A stretch of DNA of 64,000 nucleotides from assembly GCF_014207745.1 (NCBI RefSeq), contig NZ_JACHJB010000001.1, positions 1,426,001-1,490,000 on the forward strand, read 5' to 3'. The DNA is from Nonomuraea muscovyensis (lineage in GTDB: Bacteria > Actinomycetota > Actinomycetes > Streptosporangiales > Streptosporangiaceae). The translations under genes were made by a program, and so were the position numbers. How positions within the stretch are numbered: the stretch's first letter is position 1; each line of letters begins with the position of its first letter. The notes under the pieces were generated by a model. It searched no databases. It was given only the letters and a program-made list of their open reading frames with translations, and was not told the origin of the DNA. Positions 51,007-59,654 of the stretch are shown here, piece by piece.

Positions 51007-52821
51007 TCAGGACGGCGTCGGGGCCGGGGTCTCGTCGGCCATCACGGTGAGGGTGGCCGTGCGCTCCTGGCCGGCCCGCTCGAACCGGATGTTGATCTTG
51101 GCTCCGGGCGACTTGCTGCGGATCAGCGCGATGAGCTCGTTGCCGTCCTGCAGCCGCAGCCCGTCGATCTCCAGGATGACGTCACCCGGCTTCAGGCCGG
51201 CCTTGGCCGCCGGGCCGTCGGCGTCGATCGGCTGGCGGCCTTCGGCGGGCTCGGAGGCGATGCGGACGCCCTGGCCCTTGTAGTTGCGGTCGAGCACGAT
51301 GCCGATCTTGGGTCGCTTGGCCTTGCCGTCGGTGACGAGCTCCTGCGCGACGCGACGCGCCTGGTTGACCGGGATGGCGAAGCCGAGGCCGATGCTGCCG
51401 CTCTGGCTGTTGAGCGAACGGCTCAGCGTGGCGATGGCGGAGTTGACCCCGACGACCTCGCCCTTGCCGTTGACCAGCGGGCCGCCGGAGTTGCCCGGGT
51501 TGATGGCGGCATCGGTCTGGATGGCGCTGATGTAGGCGGGCTCCTCGGAGGTGCCGCTCTCGTCGCCCGCGATGACCGGGCGGTTGAGCGAGCTGACGAT
51601 GCCCGTGGTGACCGTGCCGGACAGGCCCAGCGGCGAGCCGACCGCGATGACCGGGTCACCGACGACGACCTGGTCGGAGTTGCCGAGGGTGATCTCGGGA
51701 GTGCCGAAGGTCTCCTCCGGCTTGACGACGGCCAGGTCGGAGCCGGGGTCGCGGCCGACGATCCGCCCCCTGGTGGTCTTGCGGTTGTGGAACTGGATCT
51801 GGATCTCGCCGCCCCTGGCCGCCATGGCGACCACGTGGTTGTTGGTGACCACGTAACCGTCCTTGATCAGGAATCCGGAGCCGGTCGCGCCGTCGCCGCC
51901 GGAGCCGTTGCCGACCTCCAGGGAGACCACGCTCGGCAGCACGCGGGCGGCGACGCCCGCCACCGAGTCGGGCGCCCGGTTGGTGGCGCCGTTGGGCGGC
52001 GGGCCGAGGCTGTAGGACGGGTCGGTGCCGTCGGACGACCTGGTGAGCAGATAGGTGCCGACGCTGCCGAACAGGGAGGCGGCGAGCGCGATGACCACGG
52101 CCAGCACGATCAGCAGGCCGGTGCTCGGGCCGCGCCGGATCGGGACCGCCTGGCCGGAGTGCGGGCCGGGCGGCGGCGCCCAGCCGGGGCCCATCCCGAA
52201 CGCCTGCTGCGGCGGCGGAGGCGCGTCGCCCCCGTAGGGCGGCGCGCCCGGCGAACTGCCGAAGAACGGGCTCTCGTAGGCGCGGGTGTCGCCGCCGGGC
52301 GGCATGTCACCGCTCGACGGCACCCCGTACGGCGTGCTGTCGGGGCTGGCGAAACCGGGGACCGCGGAGTATTCGGCACTCCCGTGACCGGGCTGCTCGG
52401 GACGGCCATGGCCGGGCCGGTCGGGTGCGCCCCCACCGTCGCCCGGTTGGTCGGGTGCGCCCCCGCCGTGGCCAAGTTGGTCGGGCGCGCCCCCGCCGTG
52501 GCCGGGCTGGTCCGGGGGGCCGCCGTGACCGAACTGGCCGGGGACGCCCGCGCCGTAGCCGGGCCGGTCCGGAGCGCCGCCGGCGTAGCCCGGCCGGTCG
52601 TCTCGGGGACCGTACGGAGCGGGGCCGGCATGGTCGCCGTGGACCGACGTGTCACCGGGACGTCCCGACGGGTCACCCCAGCCGCCGGACGCCGCGGACT
52701 CGCCCCCGGCCGGGCCGGACCGTTCGGCCCGCTCCTCGGCGGGCCGGAAGTCCGGGCGCCCCTGCGCGTCGGGGAAGTCCGACGGCCTGCGTCCGTCGTC
52801 GGGGCGCGTCTCGTCGGTCAT
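51007..52821 (-). CDS. htrA: HtrA/DegP-like trypsin-type serine protease with PDZ domain
   Basis: 604 residues. A cytosolic disordered N-terminus of about 220 residues (Gly/Pro/Asp-rich, with ten-residue HGGGAPDQLG repeats), a membrane helix (GLLIVLAVVIALAASLFGSV), a protease domain (His in VVTNNHVVAM, Asp in DPGSDLAVV, Ser in NPGNSGGPLV) and a C-terminal PDZ (AAKAGLKPGDVILEIDGLRL). It faces outward and handles misfolded envelope proteins. It lies in the sigE-rseA-htrA-tatB order, so it is a likely part of the SigE envelope-stress regulon; 182 nt separate it from rseA, allowing its own promoter. ATG preceded by AAGGAG at long spacing. Confidence 0.95.
   Translation of the reverse strand: MTDETRPDDGRRPSDFPDAQGRPDFRPAEERAERSGPAGGESAASGGWGDPSGRPGDTSVHGDHAGPAPYGPRDDRPGYAGGAPDRPGYGAGVPGQFGHGGPPDQPGHGGGAPDQLGHGGGAPDQPGDGGGAPDRPGHGRPEQPGHGSAEYSAVPGFASPDSTPYGVPSSGDMPPGGDTRAYESPFFGSSPGAPPYGGDAPPPPQQAFGMGPGWAPPPGPHSGQAVPIRRGPSTGLLIVLAVVIALAASLFGSVGTYLLTRSSDGTDPSYSLGPPPNGATNRAPDSVAGVAARVLPSVVSLEVGNGSGGDGATGSGFLIKDGYVVTNNHVVAMAARGGEIQIQFHNRKTTRGRIVGRDPGSDLAVVKPEETFGTPEITLGNSDQVVVGDPVIAVGSPLGLSGTVTTGIVSSLNRPVIAGDESGTSEEPAYISAIQTDAAINPGNSGGPLVNGKGEVVGVNSAIATLSRSLNSQSGSIGLGFAIPVNQARRVAQELVTDGKAKRPKIGIVLDRNYKGQGVRIASEPAEGRQPIDADGPAAKAGLKPGDVILEIDGLRLQDGNELIALIRSKSPGAKINIRFERAGQERTATLTVMADETPAPTPS
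52411..52527 (-). repeat. 30-bp tandem repeat inside htrA
   Basis: Four in-frame units (52411, 52441, 52471, 52501; the last 27 bp) encode ten-residue Gly/Asp/Pro-rich repeats in the cytosolic tail. Unit number is likely to vary between strains. Confidence 0.7.
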
Positions 52822-53003
52822 CTAGGTCTCACCACTCCTTGCTCGACACCGCAATCCTGGCGCGATAGGCATACGAGAGTCGTAAAGCATGTGTCAGGAA
52901 TCGCCGTCATGAGCGCGGACTCCCGACAAAATACCGATCCCAGATCGTATGCCCCTGACGCTGTCGACTACGCCAACCGAGTATTCCAGGACCTGACTCG
53001 CGG

Positions 53004-53519
53004 TCAGGGCGTGGCGGTGGGAGGAGTGCTCACGGGGGGGTTCTGCTTGATCATCTCGACCGGAGGGGGCGAGGTGCTCTGGCCCGGCCCGGAGACGGCG
53101 AAGAAGGTGCCGAGGGCGACGGCCGCGGACACCACGCCGACCGCCACGTAGGAACCACGCCGCCTAGCGCCGCGGCCAGGTCCCGAGGCGCCACCAGTCG
53201 CGTTGCGCGGCCGATTGTCCGGAGGAGCGATGCTGTAGGGGCCGGGAAGGGGCACCCCTCCGAACGTCCGGGTAGGGAAAGGCCGCTCCCGAGGGGGCAG
53301 CGGCCCGCCCGGCTCCGCCATGCGCAGCAACGACATGGTCAGGTCGGCCGGCATGGTCAGGTCGTCGAGCGAGCGCAGGCGCGACTTCAGCGCCCGCATC
53401 GACTCGACCTCGCGCCGGCAGTCGGCGCAGAAAGCCAGGTGGGCGAGAGCACGATCACGCTCGGCGTGATTGAGCTCACCGTCCACCAGGGCGGATACAC
53501 GTTCTCCAAGATGCGACAT
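53004..53519 (-). CDS. rseA: Anti-sigma factor RseA-like (zinc-associated ZAS domain)
   Basis: 171 residues. The N-terminus contains VSALVDGELNHAERDRALAH and HLAFCADCRREV, the Hx3CxxC zinc motif of ZAS anti-sigma factors. A Pro-rich linker leads to one membrane helix (SYVAVGVVSAAVALGTFFAV) and a short outer tail. It should hold SigE inactive at the membrane until stress. ATG 53519 is one nt after the sigE stop and uses GGGAGGAAG inside the sigE end, so the two are translationally coupled, ensuring stoichiometry. Confidence 0.92.
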   Translation of the reverse strand: MSHLGERVSALVDGELNHAERDRALAHLAFCADCRREVESMRALKSRLRSLDDLTMPADLTMSLLRMAEPGGPLPPRERPFPTRTFGGVPLPGPYSIAPPDNRPRNATGGASGPGRGARRRGSYVAVGVVSAAVALGTFFAVSGPGQSTSPPPVEMIKQNPPVSTPPTATP

Positions 53520-53520
53520 A

Positions 53521-54126
53521 TCAGACTTCCTCCCCACGGGTCCCGGACGGGAATGCTGGCGGGGGGAGTTGTGAGTTGCGGGGAGCCCGGTGATCGAGCG
53601 CCTCGCGCAACTGCGCCCGGCCACGGTGAATTCGGCTGCGGACCGTGCCCAGCTTGACGCCGAGCGTGGCCGCGATCTCCTCGTAGGACAGGCCCTCGAT
53701 GTCGCACAGCACGATGGCCGCGCGGAACTCCGGAGCGAGCGCGTCGAGCGCCGCCTGGATGTCGGGCTCGAGGTGGGCGTCGTCGAACGCCTGCGCCGGC
53801 GACGGCTCACGGCCGCGCAGGCGTTCGGCGGCGTCGTCGGCCAGCCCCTCGAAGCGGATGCGCTGCTTGCGCCGCGCCATGTCGAGGAACAGGTTCGTCG
53901 TGATCCGGTGCAGCCAGCCCTCGAACGTCCCGGGAGTGTAGCTGGACAGCGACCTGAAGACCCGTACGAAGACCTCCTGAGTGAGGTCCTCGGCGTCGTG
54001 GATGTTGCCGGTCAGGCGATACGCCAGCCGATAAACGCGGGCGGAGTGTGTCCGCACCACTTCCTCCCAGGTGGGAGGCGTCCAGTCGGACACGGGAGCA
54101 TCGGCCTGGTGGTCGCTTTCGTCCAC
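53521..54126 (-). CDS. sigE: ECF RNA polymerase sigma factor SigE
   Basis: 201 residues. Region 2 ([50 protein letters not shown]) and region 4 ([38 protein letters not shown]) are complete. GTG 54126 is chosen because GGAG lies five nt upstream; longer frames exist. It is followed by rseA, htrA and tatB and preceded by a divergent O-methyltransferase, as around Rv1221. A consensus-like ECF promoter (GGGAAC-N17-CGTT) sits about 105 nt upstream, implying autoregulation. Confidence 0.95.
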   Translation of the reverse strand: MDESDHQADAPVSDWTPPTWEEVVRTHSARVYRLAYRLTGNIHDAEDLTQEVFVRVFRSLSSYTPGTFEGWLHRITTNLFLDMARRKQRIRFEGLADDAAERLRGREPSPAQAFDDAHLEPDIQAALDALAPEFRAAIVLCDIEGLSYEEIAATLGVKLGTVRSRIHRGRAQLREALDHRAPRNSQLPPPAFPSGTRGEEV

Positions 54127-54230
54127 CAGAACTCCTCTCTCTGGGACCACCGCTACCGCCATAGTGCCTGGTTTCGTCCCTTCATGCGCACTGCCTGCCT
54201 TCCGGACCGGCAAAGCCCGTTTAAACCTGC

Positions 54231-54257
54231 AACGCCGCGAGGTGCTCCAGAGTTCCC
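54231..54257 (-). promoter_or_regulatory. ECF-type (SigE-like) promoter of sigE
   Basis: On the minus strand GGGAAC (54257-54252) and CGTT (54234-54231) are separated by exactly 17 nt. This matches the GGGAAC...CGTT class used by mycobacterial SigE/SigH-type sigmas. It reads toward sigE. Confidence 0.65.
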
Positions 54258-54323
54258 GTCCTGGCGTGTCTCCCCTAGGCTGCGATCGGTGACCAATCGC
54301 ACGAAAGTGGGGGGAGGAGGCCG

Positions 54324-54962
54324 ATGACCAGTCCGGTAGAGGCCACTCTGGCCTATGCGGAGCAGTTCCATCACGAGGATGAGATCCTGCACGCGGCGCG
54401 CCGGCGCGGCCTGGAGATGGGTGCCCCGCCCATCCTTCCCGGAGGCGGGGCCGCGCTCTGCTTCCTCGCCTCGGCGCTGAACGCCAAGTCGGTCGTGGAG
54501 ATCGGCACCGGGTGCGGCGTCTCCGGGCTCTGGCTGCTGCGCGGCATGCGCCAGGACGGCACGCTCACCAGCGTCGACGTGGAGCCCGAGCACCAGCGGC
54601 TGGCCAGGCAGGCGTTCGCCGAGGCCGGCTTCGCCGGCGGGCGGGTGCGGCTCATCACCGGCCGGGCGCTCGACGTGCTGCCCAGGCTCTCCGACGGCGG
54701 CTACGACATGGTCTTCGCCGACGGGGCCAAGCAGGAGTACGCCGACTACCTGGCCGAGGCGGTCCGGCTGCTGCGGGTGGGCGGCATCGTCGCCTTCGAC
54801 AACGCGCTCTGGCACCACCGGGTCGCCGACCCGGCGCAGCGCGACCCCGACACGGTCGCCCTGCGCGAGCTGGGCAAGCTCGTGCAGGGCGACGACCGGC
54901 TCCGCCCGCTGCTGATCCCCCTGGGCGACGGCCTGCTCGCCGCCGTCAAGATCACCACCTAG
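54324..54962 (+). CDS. Class I SAM-dependent O-methyltransferase
   Basis: 212 residues. SAM-binding motif [19 protein letters not shown], acidic loop [19 protein letters not shown], metal/catalytic region [20 protein letters not shown] and [18 protein letters not shown] place it with catechol-type O-methyltransferases (OMT family 3). ATG preceded by GGAGGAGG. It diverges from sigE, the same pairing as Rv1220c/sigE in mycobacteria. Substrate unknown. Confidence 0.92.
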   Translation: MTSPVEATLAYAEQFHHEDEILHAARRRGLEMGAPPILPGGGAALCFLASALNAKSVVEIGTGCGVSGLWLLRGMRQDGTLTSVDVEPEHQRLARQAFAEAGFAGGRVRLITGRALDVLPRLSDGGYDMVFADGAKQEYADYLAEAVRLLRVGGIVAFDNALWHHRVADPAQRDPDTVALRELGKLVQGDDRLRPLLIPLGDGLLAAVKITT

Positions 54963-54991
54963 CCGGCGCCCAGATCACCGTCCGGCGGCGG

Positions 54992-56401
54992 TCACGCTCT
55001 GGTCAGCCACTCCAGCAGCACGCGCACGCCGAAGCCCGTCGCGCCCTTGGTGAGCACGCCCTCATCGACCGTGCTGCGCCCGACGCCCGCGATGTCGAGG
55101 TGCGCCCACGGCCGCTTGCCCGCGAACTCCCGCAGGAACAGCGCCGCCGTGATCGACCCCGCGCCGTAGGTGGAGCCCTGCTCGACGTTGGCCAGGTCGG
55201 CGATGGACGACTCCAGCGCCGGGGCGTAGTCGTCGATCAGCGGCATCCGCCACAGCCGGTCGTCACTGGCCTGCCCGGCCGCCACGAGCTGCTCGGCCAG
55301 CGACTCGTCGTTGGCGTAGACGGCCCCGATCGTGCGGCCGAGCCCGACGCTGATGGCCCCGGTCAGCGTGGCGACGTCGACCACCGCGTCGGGGTCGAGC
55401 TCGGCGTCGGCGTAGGCCAGCGCGTCGGCCAGCACCAGCCGGCCCTCGGCGTCGGTGTTGAGCACCTCGACCGTGCGGCCCCCGTAGTGGGTGATGACGT
55501 CGCTGGGTCGCTGGGCCGTGCCCGAGGGCATGTTCTCGGCGGCGGCGACCAGACCGGTGACCCGCACGGGCGCGCCCAGCGCCGCGAGCGCGCCGATCAC
55601 GGCGATCACGACCGCGCCGCCCGCCATGTCGGTCTTCTGCACCTTCATGTTCTCGGTCGGCTTGAGCGACAGGCCGCCCGAGTCGAACGTGATGCCCTTG
55701 CCCACCAGCACGACGTGCCGGGTGGCGGGCCCGTCGGGGGTGTAGGAGAGCTGGATGAGCCGGGGCGGGCTGACCGAGCCCCGGCCGACCGCGACGATGC
55801 CGCCGAACCCGTCGGCCTGCAACTGCTCCTCGTCCCAGACGCGTACCGGGACGCCCTGCTCGGCGGCCCGCTCGGCGAGCCAGGCGGGGTTCTTGACCGA
55901 AGCGGGCGTGTTGGCCAGGTCGCGGGCCAGCGCCACGGCCTGGGCGACGCGCTCGCCCCGCCTCACGGCCTGCTCGTCGGCGCCCGCGAAACGCAGCGCG
56001 CGCACGGGCGCCTTGCCCGAGCTGCCGATCTTGAAGGAGTAGGCGGCCAGCAGCGCGGCCTCCGCGAACGCGGCGGCGTCACCTTCGGGCGTCACCACCG
56101 TGAGCTCGGCCCGGCCCTTGGCGCGGCGGGTGAGCAGCGCCGCAGCCTTGCGCAGCGAACCCGGCGAGCCGTCGCCGACGCCGTAGAGCAGGACGCGGCC
56201 GACGCCGCCCTCCCGTGCCACGGGCACCTCGACGATCTCCCCCGCCTCCCCCTTGGCCTCGTGGTGGGCCAGCAGGTCGGGCACCGGCACCGGCAGGTCG
56301 AACGGGAGCACCGGCGCCAGGTCGGAGGTGTAGGGGACGGCCAGCAGCTCGGCGCCTGCGGGGACGTCGGCGACCACCGATGCAGTGGTCTCTATGGGCA
56401 C
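54992..56401 (-). CDS. pepA: Leucyl aminopeptidase (M17)
   Basis: 469 residues. M17 signature: VGKGITFDSGGLSLKP, KTDMAGGAVVI, and NTDAEGRLVLADAL carry the two-metal ligands and catalytic Lys/Arg. The N-terminal macro-like domain (VGRVLLYGVGDGS) is normal. It releases N-terminal Leu and other residues in the cytosol, as a hexamer. GTG 56401 follows GGAGAG at five nt. It sits between the O-methyltransferase (convergent, 29 nt) and DUF3117. Confidence 0.95.
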   Translation of the reverse strand: MPIETTASVVADVPAGAELLAVPYTSDLAPVLPFDLPVPVPDLLAHHEAKGEAGEIVEVPVAREGGVGRVLLYGVGDGSPGSLRKAAALLTRRAKGRAELTVVTPEGDAAAFAEAALLAAYSFKIGSSGKAPVRALRFAGADEQAVRRGERVAQAVALARDLANTPASVKNPAWLAERAAEQGVPVRVWDEEQLQADGFGGIVAVGRGSVSPPRLIQLSYTPDGPATRHVVLVGKGITFDSGGLSLKPTENMKVQKTDMAGGAVVIAVIGALAALGAPVRVTGLVAAAENMPSGTAQRPSDVITHYGGRTVEVLNTDAEGRLVLADALAYADAELDPDAVVDVATLTGAISVGLGRTIGAVYANDESLAEQLVAAGQASDDRLWRMPLIDDYAPALESSIADLANVEQGSTYGAGSITAALFLREFAGKRPWAHLDIAGVGRSTVDEGVLTKGATGFGVRVLLEWLTRA

Positions 56402-56478
56402 GGAATCTCTCCTTCGACAAACAGCGACCCTGGCGCGGAAGGACGCCAGGGCCGTGGATCAGATCGGATCGGGAGCTC

Positions 56479-56646
56479 TCAGCCGACGACGTTCTTCAAC
56501 GCCTCGCCGAGCGCCTTCGCCTCGTCGGCGGAAATCTCCACGACAAGCCGGCCGCCACCTTCCAGGGGGACCCGCATGACAATGCCGCGCCCTTCCTTGG
56601 TGACCTCGAGCGGACCATCGCCGGTCCGCGGCTTCATCGCCGCCAT
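56479..56646 (-). CDS. DUF3117 family small protein
   Basis: 55 residues, beginning MAAMKPRTGDGPLEVTKEGR, then GIVMRVPLEGGGRLVVEISA and ending DEAKALGEALKNVVG. This is a near-invariant small protein of actinobacteria (Rv1211 in M. tuberculosis) that is easily missed because of its length. ATG 56646 has AAGGGA seven nt upstream. The sheet-helix pattern with EISADEA-ALGEALK suggests a small alpha/beta fold. Function unknown. It is 77 nt upstream of pepA on the same strand. Confidence 0.92.
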   Translation of the reverse strand: MAAMKPRTGDGPLEVTKEGRGIVMRVPLEGGGRLVVEISADEAKALGEALKNVVG

Positions 56647-57359
56647 GCGTGCATCCCTTCCTGCCTTGGGCTCCCGCGGCCCGCGATTTTTTCAGACCGC
56701 CCATTAGGGAGGGCGGCGCATTCACGTCATCTGTGATGTCCTATTCTCCCGCATCGAGAGCGCTCATGGGTAACGATCTCCTCCCAGAATGCGTTGTCCG
56801 GGGTGCCGAAGACCACCAAACTGGACTGCGTGCACGCACGCGCCACCGTGTTCGACCTCGCCGGCGACCACCCGTGTCGCCCTCGTGGGCAGGCGCCGGT
56901 CGCCGTTCCCACACGGCTCACGAGCCCCCTGGAGATCGCCGTTCCGCCCGTGCGGACCGCGATTTCGCACGGGGTTCGCCCGGCCGTGAGACCGCCTCGG
57001 AGCGCCGCCCACGGGCCCGTTCCGGAGCGCGTGCACAGGCCGGTCGAGGCCGCACGGAGAATTTACCGAGGTGGCGCACCGAGCCTGACCGGCCGTCGGC
57101 ATGTCGCCGTCGTGGATCCGCCCGGAGCGGCGCCCGGCCCCTTCGGCCGCGCTTGTCCGCCGGAGTCCGTCCGGCCGTCGGCGAGGCGTACGCGCCCCCG
57201 CCCGCCACGGCTGTCACCCTGGTCGGGGCGCTCGCCAGCCGCGGAGGCGGCGGCCGCCACCGTGACCCCGTGCTCTCGCCGCCGGGCCCCCAGGTTCTCC
57301 TCCGGGCTGGAGGCGACCCGCCTCCTGCCCGCCGCCGCGTTCGTCGACAGGGAGTTGCC
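56647..57359. other. 713-nt region without a recognisable gene
   Basis: Frames here are open in several phases, as expected at this GC, but their translations are Pro/Arg/Ala-rich with no motif, and none except the downstream hydratase has a good ribosome binding site. The left end is less GC-rich and should hold the DUF3117 promoter. A GTG frame at 56794 starts in protein-like fashion (SGVPKTTKLDCVHARATVFD) but then turns into Arg/Pro repeats. It may be a decayed gene or a long leader. Confidence 0.5.
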
Positions 57360-58136
57360 GTGATCCGTTATGACGTGACCGACGCCGTTGCCGCCATCAC
57401 GCTCGATCGGCCCGACGCGATGAACTCGCTGACGGCCGAGCTGAAGTCGGCGCTGCTCGACGCGCTGCGCCGGGCGGCCGGCGAGCCGCAGGTCCGGGCG
57501 GTGCTGCTGACCGGTTCGGGCCGCGCGTTCTGCGCCGGCCAGGACCTGCGCGAGCACGCCGCCAACCTGGAGGCGGGCCGCGGGCTCGCCGACACCGTCC
57601 GGCGGCACTACAACCCGATCGTGGAGCTGATCACCACCATGCCCAAGCCGGTGGTGGCGGCCGTCAACGGGGTCGCGGCGGGCGCGGGCGCCTCGCTGGC
57701 CTTCGCCTGCGACCTGCGGATCGCCTCGGAGCGGGCCAAGTTCGCGCTGGCCTTCACCGGCATCGGGCTGGCGCCCGACTCGGGCGCCTCGTGGACCCTG
57801 CAGCGCCTCGTCGGGCCGGGGCGGGCGGCCGAACTGCTGCTGCTCGGCGAGCCGCTCGACGCCGCCCGCGCGCTGGAGCTGGGGGTGGTCACCCGCGTGG
57901 TGCCCGCCGACGACGTGCTGAAGACCGCCCGGGAGCTCGCGGTACGGCTCGCGCAGGGCCCCACCCTGGCCTACGCGGCCACCAAGCGGGCGCTGGCGTA
58001 CGCCGCCACGCACGCGCTGCCCGACGCCCTCGCGCTGGAGGCCGACCTGCAGGACGAGTGCGCGGCCACCCGGGACCACCTGGAGGCGACCCGTGCCTTC
58101 CTGGCCAAGGAGCGCCCGGTGTTCGGCGGCCGGTGA
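57360..58136 (+). CDS. Enoyl-CoA hydratase/isomerase family protein (PaaG-like)
   Basis: 258 residues. Crotonase fold: ITLDRPDAMNSLTAEL, FCAGQDLREHAANLEAGRGL, MPKPVVAAVNGVAAGAGASL (oxyanion hole), FALAFTGIGLAPDSGASW. The Asp in LAPDSG sits where isomerases of the PaaG type keep one acid; the second hydratase Glu is not obvious, so ring-1,2-epoxyphenylacetyl-CoA isomerase or a delta-isomerase is plausible. GTG 57360 follows AGGGAG. No paa or beta-oxidation genes are adjacent. Confidence 0.88.
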   Translation: MIRYDVTDAVAAITLDRPDAMNSLTAELKSALLDALRRAAGEPQVRAVLLTGSGRAFCAGQDLREHAANLEAGRGLADTVRRHYNPIVELITTMPKPVVAAVNGVAAGAGASLAFACDLRIASERAKFALAFTGIGLAPDSGASWTLQRLVGPGRAAELLLLGEPLDAARALELGVVTRVVPADDVLKTARELAVRLAQGPTLAYAATKRALAYAATHALPDALALEADLQDECAATRDHLEATRAFLAKERPVFGGR

Positions 58137-58140
58137 GCCG

Positions 58141-58698
58141 TCAGAGCGGCCCGACGCGGGCCACGCAGCCCTCGATGTGGTCGTTGACCAGGCCGATGGC
58201 CTGCATGAGCGCGTAGGCGGTGGTCGGGCCGACGAACCTGAACCCGTGCCGCTTCAGCTCCTTGGCCAGCGCCACGGAGCCCGGCGTGGTGGCGGGCACG
58301 TCGGCCATGGTCCGCGGCACCGGAGCTTCGGGGTCGGCGTGCCGCCACACCAGCTCGGACAGGCCCATGGGCAGGTCCTGCGCCGCCCTGGCGTTGCCGA
58401 TGGCGGCCTCCACCTTGGCCCGGTTGCGCACGATGCCGGGGTCGGCGAGCAGCCGCTCCACGTCGTGGTCGGTGTAGGCCGCCACCTTCACGATGGAGAA
58501 GCCGTCGAACGCGGCACGGAAGTTCTCGCGCTTGCGCAGGATCGTCAGCCATGACAGGCCGGACTGGAACGCCTCCAGGGTGACGCGTTCGAAGACCCTG
58601 TCGTCGCCACGGACCGGGCGGCCCCACTCGTCGTCGTGGTAGCGGATGTAGAGCGGGTCCGTCATGCCCGTCCAGGAGCAGCGGATGAGGTCGGTCAC
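58141..58698 (-). CDS. tag: DNA-3-methyladenine glycosylase I
   Basis: 185 residues. RCSWTGMTDPLYIRYHDDEW, FERVTLEAFQSGLSWLTILR, KRENFRAAFDGF and VNDHIEGCVARV are the family motifs; the N-terminal Cys and the C-terminal His/Cys bind zinc, and the Glu in TLEAFQ contacts the base. It excises 3-methyladenine. GTG 58698 overlaps the upstream gene in GTGA, so it is co-translated with the DivIVA-like membrane protein, as in the mycobacterial Rv1209-Rv1210 pair. Confidence 0.95.
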   Translation of the reverse strand: MTDLIRCSWTGMTDPLYIRYHDDEWGRPVRGDDRVFERVTLEAFQSGLSWLTILRKRENFRAAFDGFSIVKVAAYTDHDVERLLADPGIVRNRAKVEAAIGNARAAQDLPMGLSELVWRHADPEAPVPRTMADVPATTPGSVALAKELKRHGFRFVGPTTAYALMQAIGLVNDHIEGCVARVGPL

Positions 58699-59579
58699 CG
58701 GCGCTCGTCCCCGTCCTTGCCGGCCGCCGCCCGCACGGGCTCCCCGGCCTCCCGCTCCTCCTTCGCGTCGCCACCCCGGTCCACGCCCGCGTCGGCATCC
58801 GCGTCGGAACCCTCGTCGTCGGGGTCAGGCGTGGCGGTCTCAGACGTGGCGGCCGCGGGCATGGCGGACTCGGGCATGGCGGACTCAGGCGTGACAGTCG
58901 CGGGCATGGCGGACTCGGGCATGGCGGACTCAGGCGTGACAGTCGCGGGCATGGCGGACTCGGGCATGGCGGACTCAGGCGTGACAGTCGCGGGCATGGC
59001 GGACTCGGGCATGGCGGACTCAGGCGTGACAGTCGCGGGCATGGCGGACTCGGGCATGGCGGACTCAGGCGTGACAGTCGCGGACGCGTCGGACTCGGAC
59101 GCGTCGGACTCGGCGGCGGGCGGCTCCGGGGCGGCTGCCGGGAGGGGGTCGCCGGCCTCGGGGAGCTCCAGCGGCACCGCCGGCGCCTCCGGCTCGTGGT
59201 CGGTGCGGGGACCGGCGCCGGGCGTGGCGTAGGCCTCCTGGCGCGCGTACAGCCTGCTCGCCAGCAGCTCGGAGACCCGCTGCTCCAGGACGGCGATCCT
59301 GGTGTCGCGGGCACTGATGGCTCCGGCGGCCCGGCGCAGGGTCTCGTCGACGGTCTGCGTGTGGTAGCCGACGAGGTTGACCGGCAACCGCAGCGCCATG
59401 AAGTCGACGGCCGTGAGCTGCTGCGCCTCGGGCAGGTCGAGCGGGGGCACGTCCGGCGGGAACTCGGTCAGCTCACCGCCCCTGCCCAGGGAGACCACGA
59501 CGACGCAGGCCAGGATGGCGAGGGCGGCGATGGCGAGTATGACCAGCACATTGGCATCGTACTCATACCTTCGAGGCAT
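58695..59579 (-). CDS. Membrane-anchored DivIVA-domain-like protein with 15-residue repeats
   Basis: 294 residues. An N-terminal membrane helix (NVLVILAIAALAILACVVVV), then a DivIVA-like segment (LTAVDFMALRLPVNLVGYHT, QTVDETLRRAAGAISARDTR), a coiled coil (IAVLEQRVSELLAS) and a long disordered Pro/Ala/Glu tail. The tail holds five copies of TVTPESAMPESAMPA encoded by a 45-bp tandem repeat, then an acidic stretch. The ATG at 59579 has only GGGA upstream. Co-transcribed with tag. Such proteins may localise cell-wall or division factors; evidence here is only the domain resemblance. Confidence 0.82.
   Translation of the reverse strand: MPRRYEYDANVLVILAIAALAILACVVVVSLGRGGELTEFPPDVPPLDLPEAQQLTAVDFMALRLPVNLVGYHTQTVDETLRRAAGAISARDTRIAVLEQRVSELLASRLYARQEAYATPGAGPRTDHEPEAPAVPLELPEAGDPLPAAAPEPPAAESDASESDASATVTPESAMPESAMPATVTPESAMPESAMPATVTPESAMPESAMPATVTPESAMPESAMPATVTPESAMPESAMPAAATSETATPDPDDEGSDADADAGVDRGGDAKEEREAGEPVRAAAGKDGDERR
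58857..59084. repeat. 45-bp minisatellite (five units)
   Basis: Unit starts GTGACAGTCGCGGGCATGGC and recurs at 58891, 58936, 58981, 59026 and 59071. Full units are essentially identical; within each, a 15-bp half (GGCATGGCGGACTCG) is itself repeated. It is in frame with the host gene. Confidence 0.9.
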
Positions 59580-59654
59580 GAGTCCCGCACTTGGCGCGGT
59601 CGGTGCGCCTTCGGGGCATGCCCGACCCCCCGGGCAGCCGCGCCGGCCGGCCGG

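Noticed and set aside
56794-57363. 189-codon plus-strand frame in the gene desert
   Set aside because: The first 25 residues look protein-like, but the rest is Arg/Pro/Ala runs; weak start signal and no motif, so it is not called as a gene.
58857-59084. Repeat array as a CRISPR
   Set aside because: Units are head-to-tail with no spacers and are in frame with a coding sequence; no cas genes are present.
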